From Toxorhynchites rutilus septentrionalis (Eukaryota > Arthropoda > Insecta > Diptera > Culicidae): a stretch of 64,000 nucleotides of DNA. The notes beneath the pieces were generated by a model that ran no database searches, was not told where the DNA came from, and was given only the letters and a program-made list of their open reading frames with translations. Positions within the stretch are counted from its first letter, which is position 1; every line of letters starts with the position of its first letter. The position numbers and the translations under genes are program-made. The stretch covers positions 35,011,378 through 35,075,377 of the forward strand of contig NC_073746.1 of assembly GCF_029784135.1 (NCBI RefSeq), in the 5' to 3' direction. This document shows, piece after piece, positions 46,986 through 57,489 of the stretch.

Positions 46986-47597
46986 CCAAATAAGTATAAC
47001 AATTGAAAATTTTCGAAAAACTCTGAAGGAGAAAATTCGAAAAAGTCAACTCGCAAGTGTTTTACAATTACATATTGACAAGCGTTGTTAGTCCATTTGA
47101 TGTTTGCGGTAAAGTAAATTGATCTTCGTTCGAAAGTGGAAATGGATTTTAATGTGATAAAGTGGAGTCGAGTTTTGGTAGAAGTACTGAAATTTTATAG
47201 TATAAAATAGTTTTAAAGGGTAGATTGAAAGATCAATCAATGAACCGTTCTGCGATTGGACCCATGAATGTGCTCTTAGTAAGAAAACGTGGATGTGATA
47301 ACGAAAAATAAATTTTGGGCGGGACGAAGTTTGCCGGGTCAGCTAGTATAATATAATTGCGTAGTTCTACGTCGAAAATATGCGGTCATGTCCTAGATAC
47401 AACCCTTACAATTTTTACTCTCAAAAAGTTACTTAATTCTACCAATTTAAATGTTTTATACAAAGTAGAAAAAAAAATATAAAATAATTTTTCTCATTTT
47501 TCAAACGGAAGCATCAGATTCGTCTTACGCAGCGTACTTTTTAATGTTCAGCCAATTTTTACAAGTATTCGTTATTATTGATCGTATTTGTTTTTTG

Positions 47598-48630
47598 ACG
47601 TAGGACTACGTCTTTCATTTCTATACCGGGGTGTAAAATCAAAGTTTCGAAAACGAAAGCGTTACGCCGGAGACCGAGATTTTGAGTGTTAATAGCTCCT
47701 AAACAACTGAACGAAATGGTATGATAAACACTTCATTCGAAAGATAAAATGTCTACGCGTTCTATACTTGTTACTTTCTGATCCAAAAACTTGTTTCAAT
47801 AGTCTTAAATTTGTTTTCAAAATAGGCTATTGAAATCACCAATCGGTATATAAGCGAGCGCCGCTCGGAAATACACTCAGTTCTAATTGAACAGCGATTG
47901 GAGCATGTTGTCGCTGTTGTGGTGAAGCTCTTCATTTATCATGAAAGCGCGGATGAACGGTGTCACAAAGAGCCTGTTTGTGCACCTTAGGCCAGAAGGG
48001 AATCCATCAGGAGGAGAGTGATGCTACAAACGGTTCCCCGGGAAGATCTCGAAGCAGCCGCTACACACACACACATACACGCACGGAATTCTTTCCGTTT
48101 GGATCGAGAAAGATCCGGAAAATAATCTGCCAGTTCCTCTAGGAATTTAAAAATACATTCATGTGAAAGAGTTTATTTGAATGTTTTCTATCCATGTAAC
48201 ACTGTGACCAAATATGTTTCAATCAAGTGCTATTAACATATGGTTATCGAGTTAGCATTAACCACTGGTGGGCTTCCAGTATCGAGGAAAATGTGGAAAT
48301 ATCTAATCGTTACTGAAAATAATCTGCCAGTTCCTCTGGGAATTTAAAATTACATTCATATGAAAGAGTTTATTTTAATGTTTTCTATCCATGTGACCAA
48401 ATACATTAGGTTTTGTGATTTTTCAATCAATCGCAATCAACAGGATAGCTTCTGAAGATTATTCTTCCCCATCAGTAGGATATTTCCGTATCCAATATTG
48501 GATGCATAAAACCTTGTGCCTCCAACGTAACGCTCTCGTTTTCGAAGTTCTCCAAATATTCATTCATTCAGAATGAATTCAGATTCAACTTCATACAAAT
48601 GATCTCTAAATCAACGATAGTCCTACGTCA
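47598..48630 (+). mobile_element. GACGTAG-family element M4
   Basis: Left end GACGTAGGACTACGTC (47598-47613) then TTTCATTTCTATACCGGGGT. Right end TAGTCCTACGTCA (48618-48630) followed by the hairpin GGTTATACCATAGATATAAC (48638 on). Collinear with inverted M7 over its whole length. Contains a TATA-bearing segment (47847) followed by GC-rich non-repetitive DNA to about 48100 and two copies of a ~190-bp unit ending GTTCCTCTGGGAATTTAAA. Confidence 0.7.
47847..47854 (+). promoter_or_regulatory. Promoter-like TATATAAG segment carried by M4
   Basis: TATATAAG in GGTATATAAGCGAGCGCCGC, with CACTCAGTTC, an arthropod initiator-like TCAGT, about 25-30 bp downstream. The same segment lies in M7 (61630-61637, minus). 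It resembles a host Pol II core promoter rather than transposon DNA; the source gene is not recognised. Confidence 0.4.
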
Positions 48631-48686
48631 CCCTTGCGGTTATACCATAGATATAACCCACTTCCTGTTTTTATTGTAGCGTCTTG

Positions 48687-48948
48687 TAGTTTACATGGTT
48701 TCGGGACCGATGACGCAGTATTGTTTGATATTTTTTCTTGAAAGCTTCTTCTTTCTTGAAAAAAATAATTTATGTAAAAAAAAAGAAAATTTTTTTGGAC
48801 TATCAGTTAATGTAAAAAATACTAACTCAAAAACAATAAAAACCACTTTTCAGTTTTTTGGTTAACTTATGCAAAAAACCCTCAGCTTTCAAGAAAAAAT
48901 ATGAAATAAATAAGTACAGCGCCCTTGGTCCCGAAACCATGTAAACTA
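48687..48948. mobile_element. Foldback MITE with 22-bp perfect arms
   Basis: TAGTTTACATGGTTTCGGGA begins a 22-bp arm at 48687-48708 and its perfect complement lies at 48927-48948. Inside, ATATTTTTTCTTGAAAGC (48729 on) pairs with GCTTTCAAGAAAAAATAT (48886-48903), so most of the 262 bp can fold on itself. The right arm is also the left edge of the repeat at 37095. Confidence 0.7.
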
Positions 48949-49185
48949 TAAAAACTAATACATTCAATAAAAACGAAAACAAAATTCAATTGTTTTGCGA
49001 GTATAATATTTTTCCAAAATCTTTCCAAAAGAAAAGAATGAATCGGTTCAGAAGATCAAAAGTTAGTTTAAATTGCATTTTTGCTGTTCGGAATATGAGT
49101 TAGTGACAAAAATGGTTTTCGGAATTTGAGACAAATTTTATTGAACATAGTTTTAGTTTTTCTAACTATTTATATATATTTATGA
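48949..49185. repeat. 'TTCGGAATTTGAGACAAA' repeat, copy 2
   Basis: Collinear with 37110-37420: GAGTATAATATTTTTCCAAAA, TCGGTTCAGAAG, GCTGTTCGGAATATGAGTTA and TTTTCGGAATTTGAGACAAA. It directly follows the foldback arm, which suggests both belong to one larger repeat. Confidence 0.6.
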
Positions 49186-49190
49186 ATCAA

Positions 49191-49465
49191 CTAGCTGACC
49201 CGTCGAACTTCATCCTGCACAATATTTATTTTTCGTTATCACATCCAGGTTTTCTTACTAATCGCACGTTCATGGGTCCAATCGCGGAACTGTTCATTGA
49301 TAGATCTTCTAATGTACCCTTTAAAATTACCTTTTACTATAAAATTCCTAGTACTATCAGATTATTTTCAGATACAATTCTCGTTCAAGATTTTTCAACC
49401 ACTTGCAAATAACATGTTTCTCCGTTACATGGAATAAATGTTTAATATCAAAAATATGATAGAAT
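49191..49465 (-). mobile_element. Helitron-like 3' fragment, copy H
   Basis: A|CTAGCTGACCCGTCGAACTT at 49191, then the CATGGGTCCAATCGCGGAAC and TTTAAAATTACCTTTTACTA blocks shared with copies A, B and D. It stops near ATGATAGAATATATGATAGA before any 5' end. Confidence 0.65.
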
Positions 49466-50455
49466 ATATGATAGAGATTTCGTTTATTTTACATCGTATC
49501 TTCAGTATGCATTCTCTGGACCATAAAACTGTCCTTCAACGCTTAAAATGTGATCTTCCTGTGGCTTTTTTGTTGCCGAATTTGATATGCGGGCTTCTCT
49601 AGCTGCTTTTTAAATCTGCATCTCTGCTCATTTGGGTTTCCGCAGAAATTGTTTCACTCTGGTCCACTAATTGGCTTGTAACTTTGAAACGGAGCATCGG
49701 GGAAACCTGGGACAATAACTACAGTAAAGTAGACATTCCAGAGATCATTTCAGACCAGGAATTTTATTTTTTCAAGTTTCCATTTGAGACAAAAGGGTAC
49801 ATTATTTTATTGGAAATTAAGTTTCTGAGACTGCTTCAGGTATAAATTTTCTAATGATAATGAAAAATTATGTGCATATACAATAAATTCACTCTTCCAG
49901 AGTCGTTCTGCGAGTTAACTTGATAATTTTATTGCTTCGCTACTTTGGGGATGATTCACGCCGCTCGGTGCAAGCATTTAGTTTACTTAAATTACATCTG
50001 CGCTGCATAGAATTATGAATAAAAGCAACGTAATAAGCTCTGTATTCACTGCTTGTTTTCGGCGAATTGCAAAGATGTTTGCATGAATCCATTGAAAATA
50101 TTTCCACGCACCCATAACAATGAAGAAAATTATATTATACTTTTTAAACAAACTGTTGAATCACTGCAAAGTTAATAAGCTGATGTTTCGGATTTCGTAC
50201 CTTTTGCCTTTCACTCATCTTGCTTAGGGTACTATGATGTGCTCGATAAAGAAATGACTATGAATTTCCAATCACAGGCATAACTTTGGAAGCAAAATAT
50301 TTGTATAAAATATTTTGAATTCAGCTGAACCGAAGAGCTGAATTTAAAATCAATTTTAGAAAAAAAAATTAAATCTGAATACGCACTAGTTAGAACATGA
50401 ATTCTTTGCAATGAAATTAAGTTTTGTGCACCAATCTTTGAGAGAAACAAATTTG
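49466..50455. other. Unassigned DNA
   Basis: No gene or repeat ends recognised. Confidence 0.4.
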
Positions 50456-50472
50456 AAAAACTACATTATTAT

Positions 50473-50540
50473 ACAGCCATTCCATGTCAAACCGATATAG
50501 TGGTTCTCAGATTTTCGTGAAAAGTGGTAGTTTTGTTCCT
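50473..50540. repeat. Second copy of the 'CCAAACCGATATAGTGG'-type repeat
   Basis: CAGCCATTCCATGTCAAACC, GATATAGTGGTTCTCAG and TTTTCGTGAAA match 21540-21605. DNA after this point differs between the two copies. Confidence 0.55.
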
Positions 50541-53320
50541 TTTCAACAACTGACTTTTTGCTGTTTCAAACTGTTGACCATTATTGATGAATTTAATTAA
50601 TTACAGTTCCGTTTCAAAACATACAAATGAAGTTTGTTCTATGGTTTGTCAACAATAGATGAACGTAGACTCCAAAATATAGAATATAATCATGTTTCAA
50701 CTTCCGATTTGCTGATGATAGTTCTGAATGAAGAAAAAATATAGAAAACTCATACGATATGGGTATTGGGTCATTAAGCGTCATTCAGCGGAAGTCGAAT
50801 ATCGTATTTCGCTGTCATTTTTGAATCGAGGATGGTGACTTCCGGTTCGTTTAAAACGACTCTAAAAAACCGGAAATAGCATGAAATCAAGTTTGAGTCA
50901 CAGGATAGCATTAGAAGCCTCTTGCTCATTTTTTGAGGAGAGAATAAAGAAGTTCTGGGAGGGTGGAGTTTTTTCAGTTGCCAAAATTGTATTCACAGGT
51001 GATATTTTGATATGGATTTTAGTGGGATGATATCAATATAACGTAAATGAAAAAAAAAAGAAAATTAATGAGTCTTCCAGATCACGTTGTGGAAGCGTTA
51101 AACAATCGACAACAAATCGTTACCCTTAATAAGTTAACATAAAAAAGTAGAATAAAAATGGAAACAATCATTAAATGGAATATAAGAGCAATTAAATTGT
51201 GTTATTGATTGTTTTCCAAAATTGAGAAAATGTTCACGCGAACAACAGAGAGAGGGGCGTCCTTTATCTGCTCAAGTGGCCCATGTGTACAGGTTTACAT
51301 CGATTTAGTGTCGCTTTGAAAAAAAAAATAGTACAATCGTTTCATCGAACTCTGTCGTTTTTGTTCTCTAAATGGTCCAGCCTGACAATTTTTTTATTTT
51401 TGAATTTTGACTCAAAACCAACGCCAGAACGAATATCGTTTCAAATGGGATGAATATCAATTTGTTGCTTTTGATGTTCAAAGTATAAATAACAGCGAAG
51501 TTATGAACCCCACTCAATGCCGCATTCATTCATTATAGCAAATTTGTTCATGCATCAGCGATATGAACAAAATGAACTCATTTGTTATTGTCATCAATAT
51601 AATGAGGGCAGTGTGTTTCAAGCTGAAAAAAAGTCATTTACACTGAAATAAAATCCTATTCGTTACTCGTAAATATTTGTTCATATTCTAGGACACTGCT
51701 AAAAACACAAGCGATGTCTTCCCTACTTCCTCCTTCTTGTGTGGCGGAAAAAGGAAATTGTGTTCATTTGTACGTCCACTCCCGCACACAAAAGGGTATC
51801 CTACAAATGTCCGATTCCGATTTGAACATCTTCGGTAGAAATCACATGTAAAAAAGCGGATGATTGCCCAGAAAGAAAGCGATCGACATTTGTTTTTTTC
51901 TTCATCGCTCGGGAGTGTCGGTAGAGTCGTTATATGTAAAATATCAGCAGCGCGTAATTTTACATGTTTATTGAAGCAACCATTCATGGGTTTGTTTTCC
52001 GCCTTGCGATGGTTGATAGTCATCTGCTATCTTGGATTGTTTATGGGATCACTCGCGGAAGACTAATATTTCTCGTGCAGTAAAAATAATGCCAGTGTGA
52101 CCTACAAGCACACCGGTGGAATTTCCTTTTAGTCCAAATTAGCAATGCAATCAACTGTAGTTTATTTCCTGGCATTTGGGCCAAGAATAAAAAAGCAACA
52201 CATGAGTGCCTGAGTAGCAATTGTTTAATCCGAAACAAGGCAAGATAGTGGCAACGAGACAAGCATGTAGAGCAATTGGTATATGCAAATAATTGTCGGT
52301 TCCATTTGCATATTTATATTTACAGCAAAAGAGTTGAGCGCAGAGAGCGGGAAAAGATAAAGCAAACATTGTGCATTTTTTTCCGCTGATACCATTTCCA
52401 GCGCAACATCCGCCAACTCGCGCGGAGGGCCGGCAAATTACAACCACTGGAATCGCATCGTTTCTGCTATCGGCTTTCGCCTTGAACAGAAAGTTCTTTC
52501 TCTGACCTGGTTCGTTCATTAAAGCGACTGAACCTTTAAAAGCTTAAAGTTCTCCCAGTTGGTGAAGCACTTTTTTCCCCGGATCGAAAACACTATCGCC
52601 ACTGGAATGGATTGATACAGACCACAATCTGTTATCAAGAGGGGACAGCAACAAATAAAAAAGAAATACAGATGCTTCAAATCCTATAATTTGATTGACA
52701 TATTGTTAGCAAAGCCATCCAGTCGGGAAACCACATTCGATTTGATCCCTTTCTCTCGGCTCAGTGGACTCATTCCCAGGGGGTGGTGGTGTTGTTGTTT
52801 TGTTCCCCTGGCGCCGCGTGTTGGGGTGAGGTCGATGCGTCGCATCGATATAGAAACAAACATGCTTGGGGAATGATAGCCTGGTCATGTTTTTGATACG
52901 GCTTAGGGATCACACATGCTACCACCCGCCACTACCCGCCACAACAGATGCGGTAGCCCCGTTTTCGGTGGCTGTGCAGACGACAGACAGGCAACAACAG
53001 ATGGGAAATAAAAACAATGGCTCGGACAGACGACGGAGCGATGGCCGCCGTCATACAGTTGCGTATGGTGACCGTCAGGGATGGCGTGGTGAACATTTAT
53101 TGCTTGAACAAGTTTATAAATCATGCATGGTGTTTGGTTTTGATGAGTTTTTTCTTTGTTCCTCGATAGCTTGTCGTGTGATGTGTGTAGTATATTCGTA
53201 TATATAAGGCACAGATCGTGCTCTAAATTTTGTTCACTATTCTCAAACAAGAAAATAAATTCACGAGGACATGTATCAATCATTGCAGAGATTGTAAATA
53301 ATGATAGAATAATTTAAAGT
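50541..53320. other. Long unique stretch, no recognised gene
   Basis: No transposon structure. Frames of 110-126 codons on both strands (51688-52023 -, 52151-52519 -, 52866-53207 +, 52903-53283 -) overlap each other and lack known motifs. GC content rises at 51.7-53.1 kb. It may hold host exonic, UTR or regulatory DNA, but I cannot define a gene. Confidence 0.4.
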
Positions 53321-53324
53321 TTTT

Positions 53325-54346
53325 GACGTAGAACTACGTCTTTCATTAAGAGTGCCAAATCAAAAAACAGGTCACGTTTTCATGAAATAAAGTTAACGTT
53401 AATTACTATTTTCGCCGCGAACGGATTTTGGCGATTTACAAACCCAACGAATCGGAAATTCCCTTTGATTTTCTATACATCACAATCCCCTGGTGTGTAA
53501 ATGGTTAAAATTCATGAAAGCTATAAGCGTTTCCATTTTTCCATACATTTGTTCTGCTGATTTGGGTGCTTTCCCGAACAGAGCTGTCAATAACGAGCAA
53601 CTTATCGACGAGCAACGAAGGGGAAATCGTAAGATTTAAAGTCTCCGTGAACAAAGGAAAGGAAGAACGAAGGGGAATATTTTCCTAGAGTATAAACAGT
53701 GGATCTCGCTGAGGCAAATAGAGGCGAATGAACTGCAAAGTTTAAACCCTCTCATAAATAAAAAATGGGTGCGGTTATATCTATGACACTTGGAAGTTCA
53801 TTCGCATCTAGCGTCTGCACGATTTTTCCAGGTTCCTAAGTTTAGAAGATTGTGTTAGGGAAATATATTCCAGTTAACACAAAGGCAAGCGAGTACAAAT
53901 GTACTCGCAGTTTGCATTTATTTGCAAAGCCCACATGCCCAGACACCTAGGTTCTGAAGTCTGTGTTGGGGAAACACATTTCAGTCGGAACAAAAATACT
54001 CCCGACTTGCATGTATTTGCATTGCCGATTTCCCCAAGGCTGCTTGGTTTTGATGGCTGTGTTGGGGAAACCGTAAATCGGGCCAATCAAAACGAGGCAG
54101 TTAGGGTGTTTAGATAACGCTTAACATTTTACAGTTATTCAATTGTTTATCTAATGAAAAATAACATTTTATCAATTGCGATAGATGCGTGGAAATATTC
54201 CCTATCAATTGACGCAAACATCCTTCCGCTCTAGTAAGAAATGTTCGAGTTATAAGCATTCGAAATCTTCCATTTTTTCCTGCATGTTCTGTGTTTAGGT
54301 TTTCATTTTACCCCCCATATATTCCGGTTAGACGTAGTCCCACGTC
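53325..54346 (+). mobile_element. GACGTAG-family element M5 (complete, 1.02 kb)
   Basis: GACGTAGAACTACGTC (53325-53340) to GACGTAGTCCCACGTC (54331-54346). The first ~360 bp is inverted in M6 (57330-57722), the last ~250 bp matches M1, M2 and M10. It holds the 33-bp AGAGGC...CCCTCT block at 53720-53752 and two of the ~95-bp family units. No ORF of note. It is the best reference copy of the family in this window. Confidence 0.75.
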
Positions 54347-54544
54347 AAAACAAAGAATGGAATGGAAGGAGGCAAACTTTCAGTCTCGTTCTGTTTTCAA
54401 AGCAATGAACATCGCTTTTTCTTCCTTGTTTTGACCTGAATAATGTCACACTGTCACAATGTTTGTAAATTATTCAAAATTGTCACGAAAAAAAATTTGT
54501 TACTACCCAAAGAGCAAAGTGTTATTCTGTATATCGCTATAATG

Positions 54545-54605
54545 CCAATTCTTTTGGCTGGTTCGTCTCTTCACTTCCATTTTTGGAAGAATGTCGGACG
54601 GGAAT
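54545..54605 (-). mobile_element. SINE tail fragment
   Basis: TTGGCTGGTTCGTCTC and CACTTCCATTTTTGGAAGAA match 46866-46905, next to the tRNA-derived head of the SINE in Helitron D. No head here. Confidence 0.5.
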
Positions 54606-54904
54606 AGTTCACAGAATTGTCATAATGAAATAACTTTTCTCTGTATTCTATTTATGAGTTCAATTTTGAAGCAGATCTATAGCATAGTAATCACGTAGCA
54701 CTAGTGAGCATGTACATTGTAGTAAAACATACTTTGCTACACTGAGGTGTAACGGAAGTTCATACAGTTACCCGAGCATGTTTCCTTACACTGCGATACG
54801 TGAATAGCACAAAAATAAAATAAAATGAAATGTGATCAATGAAAAGGTATTAAAATACATTGAATATTTGAATAACCACTATCAACATATGAAAATGAAG
54901 CCAT

Positions 54905-55200
54905 GGGCTTAGGATAAAGACAGTTTTCGAAGGTTCGAAACCTTCTCTATTTTCCAACATACATCCAACGTCCTTTTAGGCTTATACACTTCGTCCAATG
55001 CTGTACAAGTTTGATTATCTCTGTCGATTGAAATGATTTGTCCAAGTCTAAAAAATAGCCATTCGTTTCTGCAATCTTGTTCGAATAAAATATTATCCCC
55101 ACAAACCGTTTGTTCCAATCGAGGCTCAAAGAAACTGCCGAGGCGTGAGCTGGTGCGTTGTCGTGATTGAAAAAAAAATTATAGGAGGTTGTGTCCAAGA
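54905..55200 (-). pseudogene. mariner transposase C-terminal fragment
   Basis: Minus frame 54947-55198 reads NHDNAPAHASAVSLSLDW (second catalytic Asp in HDNAPAH), NKRFVG, then NGYFLDLDKSF, EIIKLVQHWTKCISLKGRW. The PDLAPSDY segment with the third Asp is deleted. The ending matches the mariner C-terminus (GIxKLxxRWxKCIxLxGDY). Left-adjacent DNA is unassigned; on the right it abuts a GACGTAG-type end at 55187-55232. Not functional. Confidence 0.7.
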
Positions 55201-55232
55201 TACGACCGCATTGTTGACGTAGAACTACGCTG
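55187..55232. repeat. Solo GACGTAG-family end (M11)
   Basis: GGTTGTGTCCAAGATACGAC followed by CGCATTGTTGACGTAGAACTACGC corresponds to the outer-plus-inner end of M3 (21852-21896). No partner end identified. Confidence 0.55.
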
Positions 55233-55772
55233 TTATTTTATATAAGTCGCTTAAGTCGCGGTATAAAACCTTCGGATATTGTTCTGTAATGCTGTGAAAT
55301 TTTAAAAACAACTGCTTAGTAGAATAATCTCTGAAATGGTTTTTTCATTGAAGAATCAGTTGACGGTAATTGATTTATGATACACTTACTTACACTTACT
55401 GATCGTATGTCGCAATTTATTTCATGTCAATGCATTGAAAATTTACCTCGAACGCTATTCCGGTGGCCTTTTTCGCCTTTTTTGACATAGACTCGGCTAC
55501 AGTCGATTATATACATGCTACACCAGCACCATTATTCCACATCTCATAACTACATCAATATATCTTTGGCACCCCATGGAAACAACAACAATGACAACAC
55601 TTGCAAGTATCAGATATCAATGCTACATGTTATCTAGTATTGCCTCAAAGGAATCGCACCTCTAGGCATCGTTCGTACAACGTAAACCAGGCGCCAAACA
55701 AGCGTTCGCCATAGCATGCATACAGAGCCATACATTGGTGGCTTGAAACTACTAGGAATATAAACACTTCGC
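55233..55772. other. Unassigned DNA
   Basis: No gene recognised. It directly precedes the Feilai target duplication. Confidence 0.4.
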
Positions 55773-55785
55773 ATCATTTCGCGCT

Positions 55786-56057
55786 CTGTGCTCCCTTGGC
55801 CGAGTGGTTAGCGTCATAACTAACATGCCGGGTGTTCGGGTTCGATTCCCGTTCTAGTCGGGGGAATTTTTCGTCAAAGAAATTTCCTCCGACTTGCACT
55901 GTGATCATGCGTATTCTAGAACTTGCCACTCAGAATGCATTCTAGGCGTGTTATTTGGCATAGAAATCTCAACTAAGTACTAATAAAAATGACACAAGTA
56001 ATACTACGTTGAGACGGCGAAGTTCCTCTAGGAACGTTAGTGCCATTGAAGAAGAAG
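55786..56057 (+). mobile_element. Full-length Feilai-type SINE
   Basis: A tRNA-like head, TGGCCGAGTGGTTAGCG (A box) and GGTTCGATTCCCG (B box), is followed by a tRNA-unrelated body (TTTTTCGTCAAAGAAATTTC, GGCATAGAAATCTCAACTAA) and a (GAA)n tail. ATCATTTCGCGCT flanks it perfectly (55773-55785 and 56058-56070): 13-bp target duplication, so this is a recent, precise insertion. It carries an internal Pol III promoter and would depend on a LINE for movement. From memory it matches the Aedes Feilai family. Confidence 0.92.
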
Positions 56058-56070
56058 ATCATTTCGCGCT

Positions 56071-56475
56071 ATTCTCAAAAGATATGCTCCTTTTAATATT
56101 ACTGGCCTCGAAAAACAGCATTACTTTCTCATGCTCGAGAGAAGCGCAACTGTCACCTTTAGTGGAGGAAGTTTTGCTACTGGCAAGCGAAACCTAATTA
56201 CATACAAAATTCCAGAACGACATTTGCTTTCTTGGTGACTAAACAAGCGAAATAAACCCTTTTTGTTAATAACAACCTCGAAAACAGTAGCAATACTTCA
56301 TTATGATCAATATTAGTACAAATGCAATCCTAGTTGAAGGCAGTTTTGCAACTGACACGCGAACCCAAATAACTTATAACATTCCAGTAAGACATTCAAG
56401 ATATTTGGTATTCCCCAAATAATTTTTTGGTGCACAACCTTAACGCCTGTTTCGCCATAACGTCAGTTTAATGCA
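56071..56475. other. Unassigned DNA
   Basis: No gene seen; the only open frames are short. Confidence 0.4.
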
Positions 56476-56585
56476 TTGATGCATTGTAAAAGGCACCAAC
56501 GAAGCTCTTATGATGACGGAAAACAAACAATGTTAAATGCTTGGAAAAAGACTGAATTATGCCACACAGCTTGTACTCTGCTGTA

Positions 56586-56900
56586 TCACCCAATCGATGC
56601 AAATTCGCTGATGAGTTTGTCAAGAGCGACCGCCTTCATCACCAGCGGGGGGAACTTAATTTTGGTTGCTGCCTGGGTAACGGCATTTACATTTTCGACC
56701 GACGTGCCGAAATCGCCTACTTCGCTTTTGTTCGATGCGGTCTCACACTCGCAAAGGCTCGGTTCAGTGCGAGCGCTTTTCACTGCACCAACATCGCGTG
56801 CATTATTAGATGACGTTTGCCTCGAAATTTTATTGCCCCTGGCAATGCGTTCGTTTTTTGCAGGGCTCGAGCTTGCCTTCCTCTTCTTCTTGCACATCAC
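56586..56900 (-). CDS. Lysine/Ser-rich 104-codon ORF carried by M6
   Basis: Reads MMCKKKRKASSSPAKNERIA, then a Ser/Thr/Glu-rich middle, and ends KIKFPPLVMKAVALDKLISE, FASIG. It is preceded on the same strand by ~150 bp of GC-richer DNA. The basic start with an SPAK motif and the PPLVMKAV stretch faintly recall the tail and first helix of linker histone H1, but I would not assign it. A 193-codon frame on the other strand (56476-57057) overlaps and is less protein-like. Likely a captured fragment, intact as a frame, possibly not expressed. Confidence 0.25.
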   Translation of the reverse strand: MMCKKKRKASSSPAKNERIARGNKISRQTSSNNARDVGAVKSARTEPSLCECETASNKSEVGDFGTSVENVNAVTQAATKIKFPPLVMKAVALDKLISEFASIG

Positions 56901-57318
56901 ACACTACGCGAAGCGTCCAATTTATGACGCGGAAAGAAAAACACACGATACGAATAACGCGAAAAACGAACAGAAAAACCAAATGACGATATCCAAGTTG
57001 GATTACCACTGGTGGGGTCCAAGCAAAGTGATTGCTCAACAGTCCGATGCCGAATGAAAGTTTGCCTTTCTTTCTTTCTTTCTTTGTTTTTAAGAGGCTT
57101 TAAACTTGGAAGTTAATTCGCCTCTAAAAAGTTTGCCTCAGCGAGATCCACTGTTTATACTCTAGGCAAGTGTTCCCCTTCATTATTCCACTTTTCCTTT
57201 GTTCACGGAGACTTTAAATCCTACGATTTCCCCTCCGTTGGTCGTCGATAAGTTGCTCGTTATTGATAGCTCTGTTCGGGAAAGCACATAAATAGACAGA
57301 ACAAATGTATGGGAAATT

Positions 57319-57489
57319 AATTTTTTATTTTTTTATAAATCGTTTATTTTTACAGGCTCAGTTACATTAGTTTAAAGGAGCCGAATTCTTAAATATATTT
57401 TTTAAAACTATACATATACAATTTTCCACTATGGTTAGTAAGGTGGAAAACCGATTACTCGCGGTTTACTCGAGTTTAGAGGGTGACAT
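57319..57489 (-). mobile_element. 171-bp retroposon with 14-bp target duplication
   Basis: ATGTATGGGAAATT is repeated perfectly at 57305-57318 and 57490-57503 around DNA absent from M5. The insert starts with a T-rich/TTTATAAATCG stretch, so it is a minus-strand copy with an A-rich tail, and includes GAATTCGGCTCCTTTAAACT (minus). Probably the 3' end of a LINE or a SINE; parent unknown. Confidence 0.75.

Larger units (their letters stand above)
45949..47346 (+). mobile_element. Helitron-like element D (complete, 1.4 kb)
   Basis: Starts TCTATGTATATAAAAATGG followed by CTGT repeats, and ends GTTTGCCGGGTCAGCTAG|T. No terminal inverted repeats and no obvious target duplication. M10 sequence continues on both sides, compared with M3 at 21900-21960. 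It contains the minisatellite (46060-46800) and a tRNA-derived SINE (46825-46985). No Rep or helicase, so non-autonomous. The base before TC is T rather than the expected A, and no strong 3' hairpin is visible, so Helitron assignment is probable but not proven. Confidence 0.65.
44992..47404 (+). mobile_element. GACGTAG-family element M10, host of Helitron D
   Basis: Left end GACATAGAACTACGTT (44992 on), right end GCGTAGTTCTACGTCG then GCGGTCATGTCCTAGATACA (47359-47404). The interior is collinear with M3 in reverse: TTAACGTTAATAACT, CTAACCCTACCGAATGC, ACTAGAGGTGAATTGACC, CCTAGGCATCATATCAAACG. Copy D inserted near its right end. Non-coding. Confidence 0.7.

Noticed and set aside
46862..47056. 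64-codon frame with EFNSHSQHSS
   Set aside because: Translation of the tRNA-like SINE head on the minus strand, not a protein gene.
47960..48142. 60-codon frame ending in THTHTRT
   Set aside because: The frame runs through a CA microsatellite and is not preserved as such in M7.
52866..53283. Overlapping 113- and 126-codon frames on both strands
   Set aside because: Mutually overlapping, no motif, no matching start context; likely chance in GC-richer DNA.
55791..55862. tRNA gene-like sequence with good A and B boxes
   Set aside because: It is the head of a Feilai-type SINE with a (GAA)n tail and a 13-bp target duplication, not a functional tRNA.
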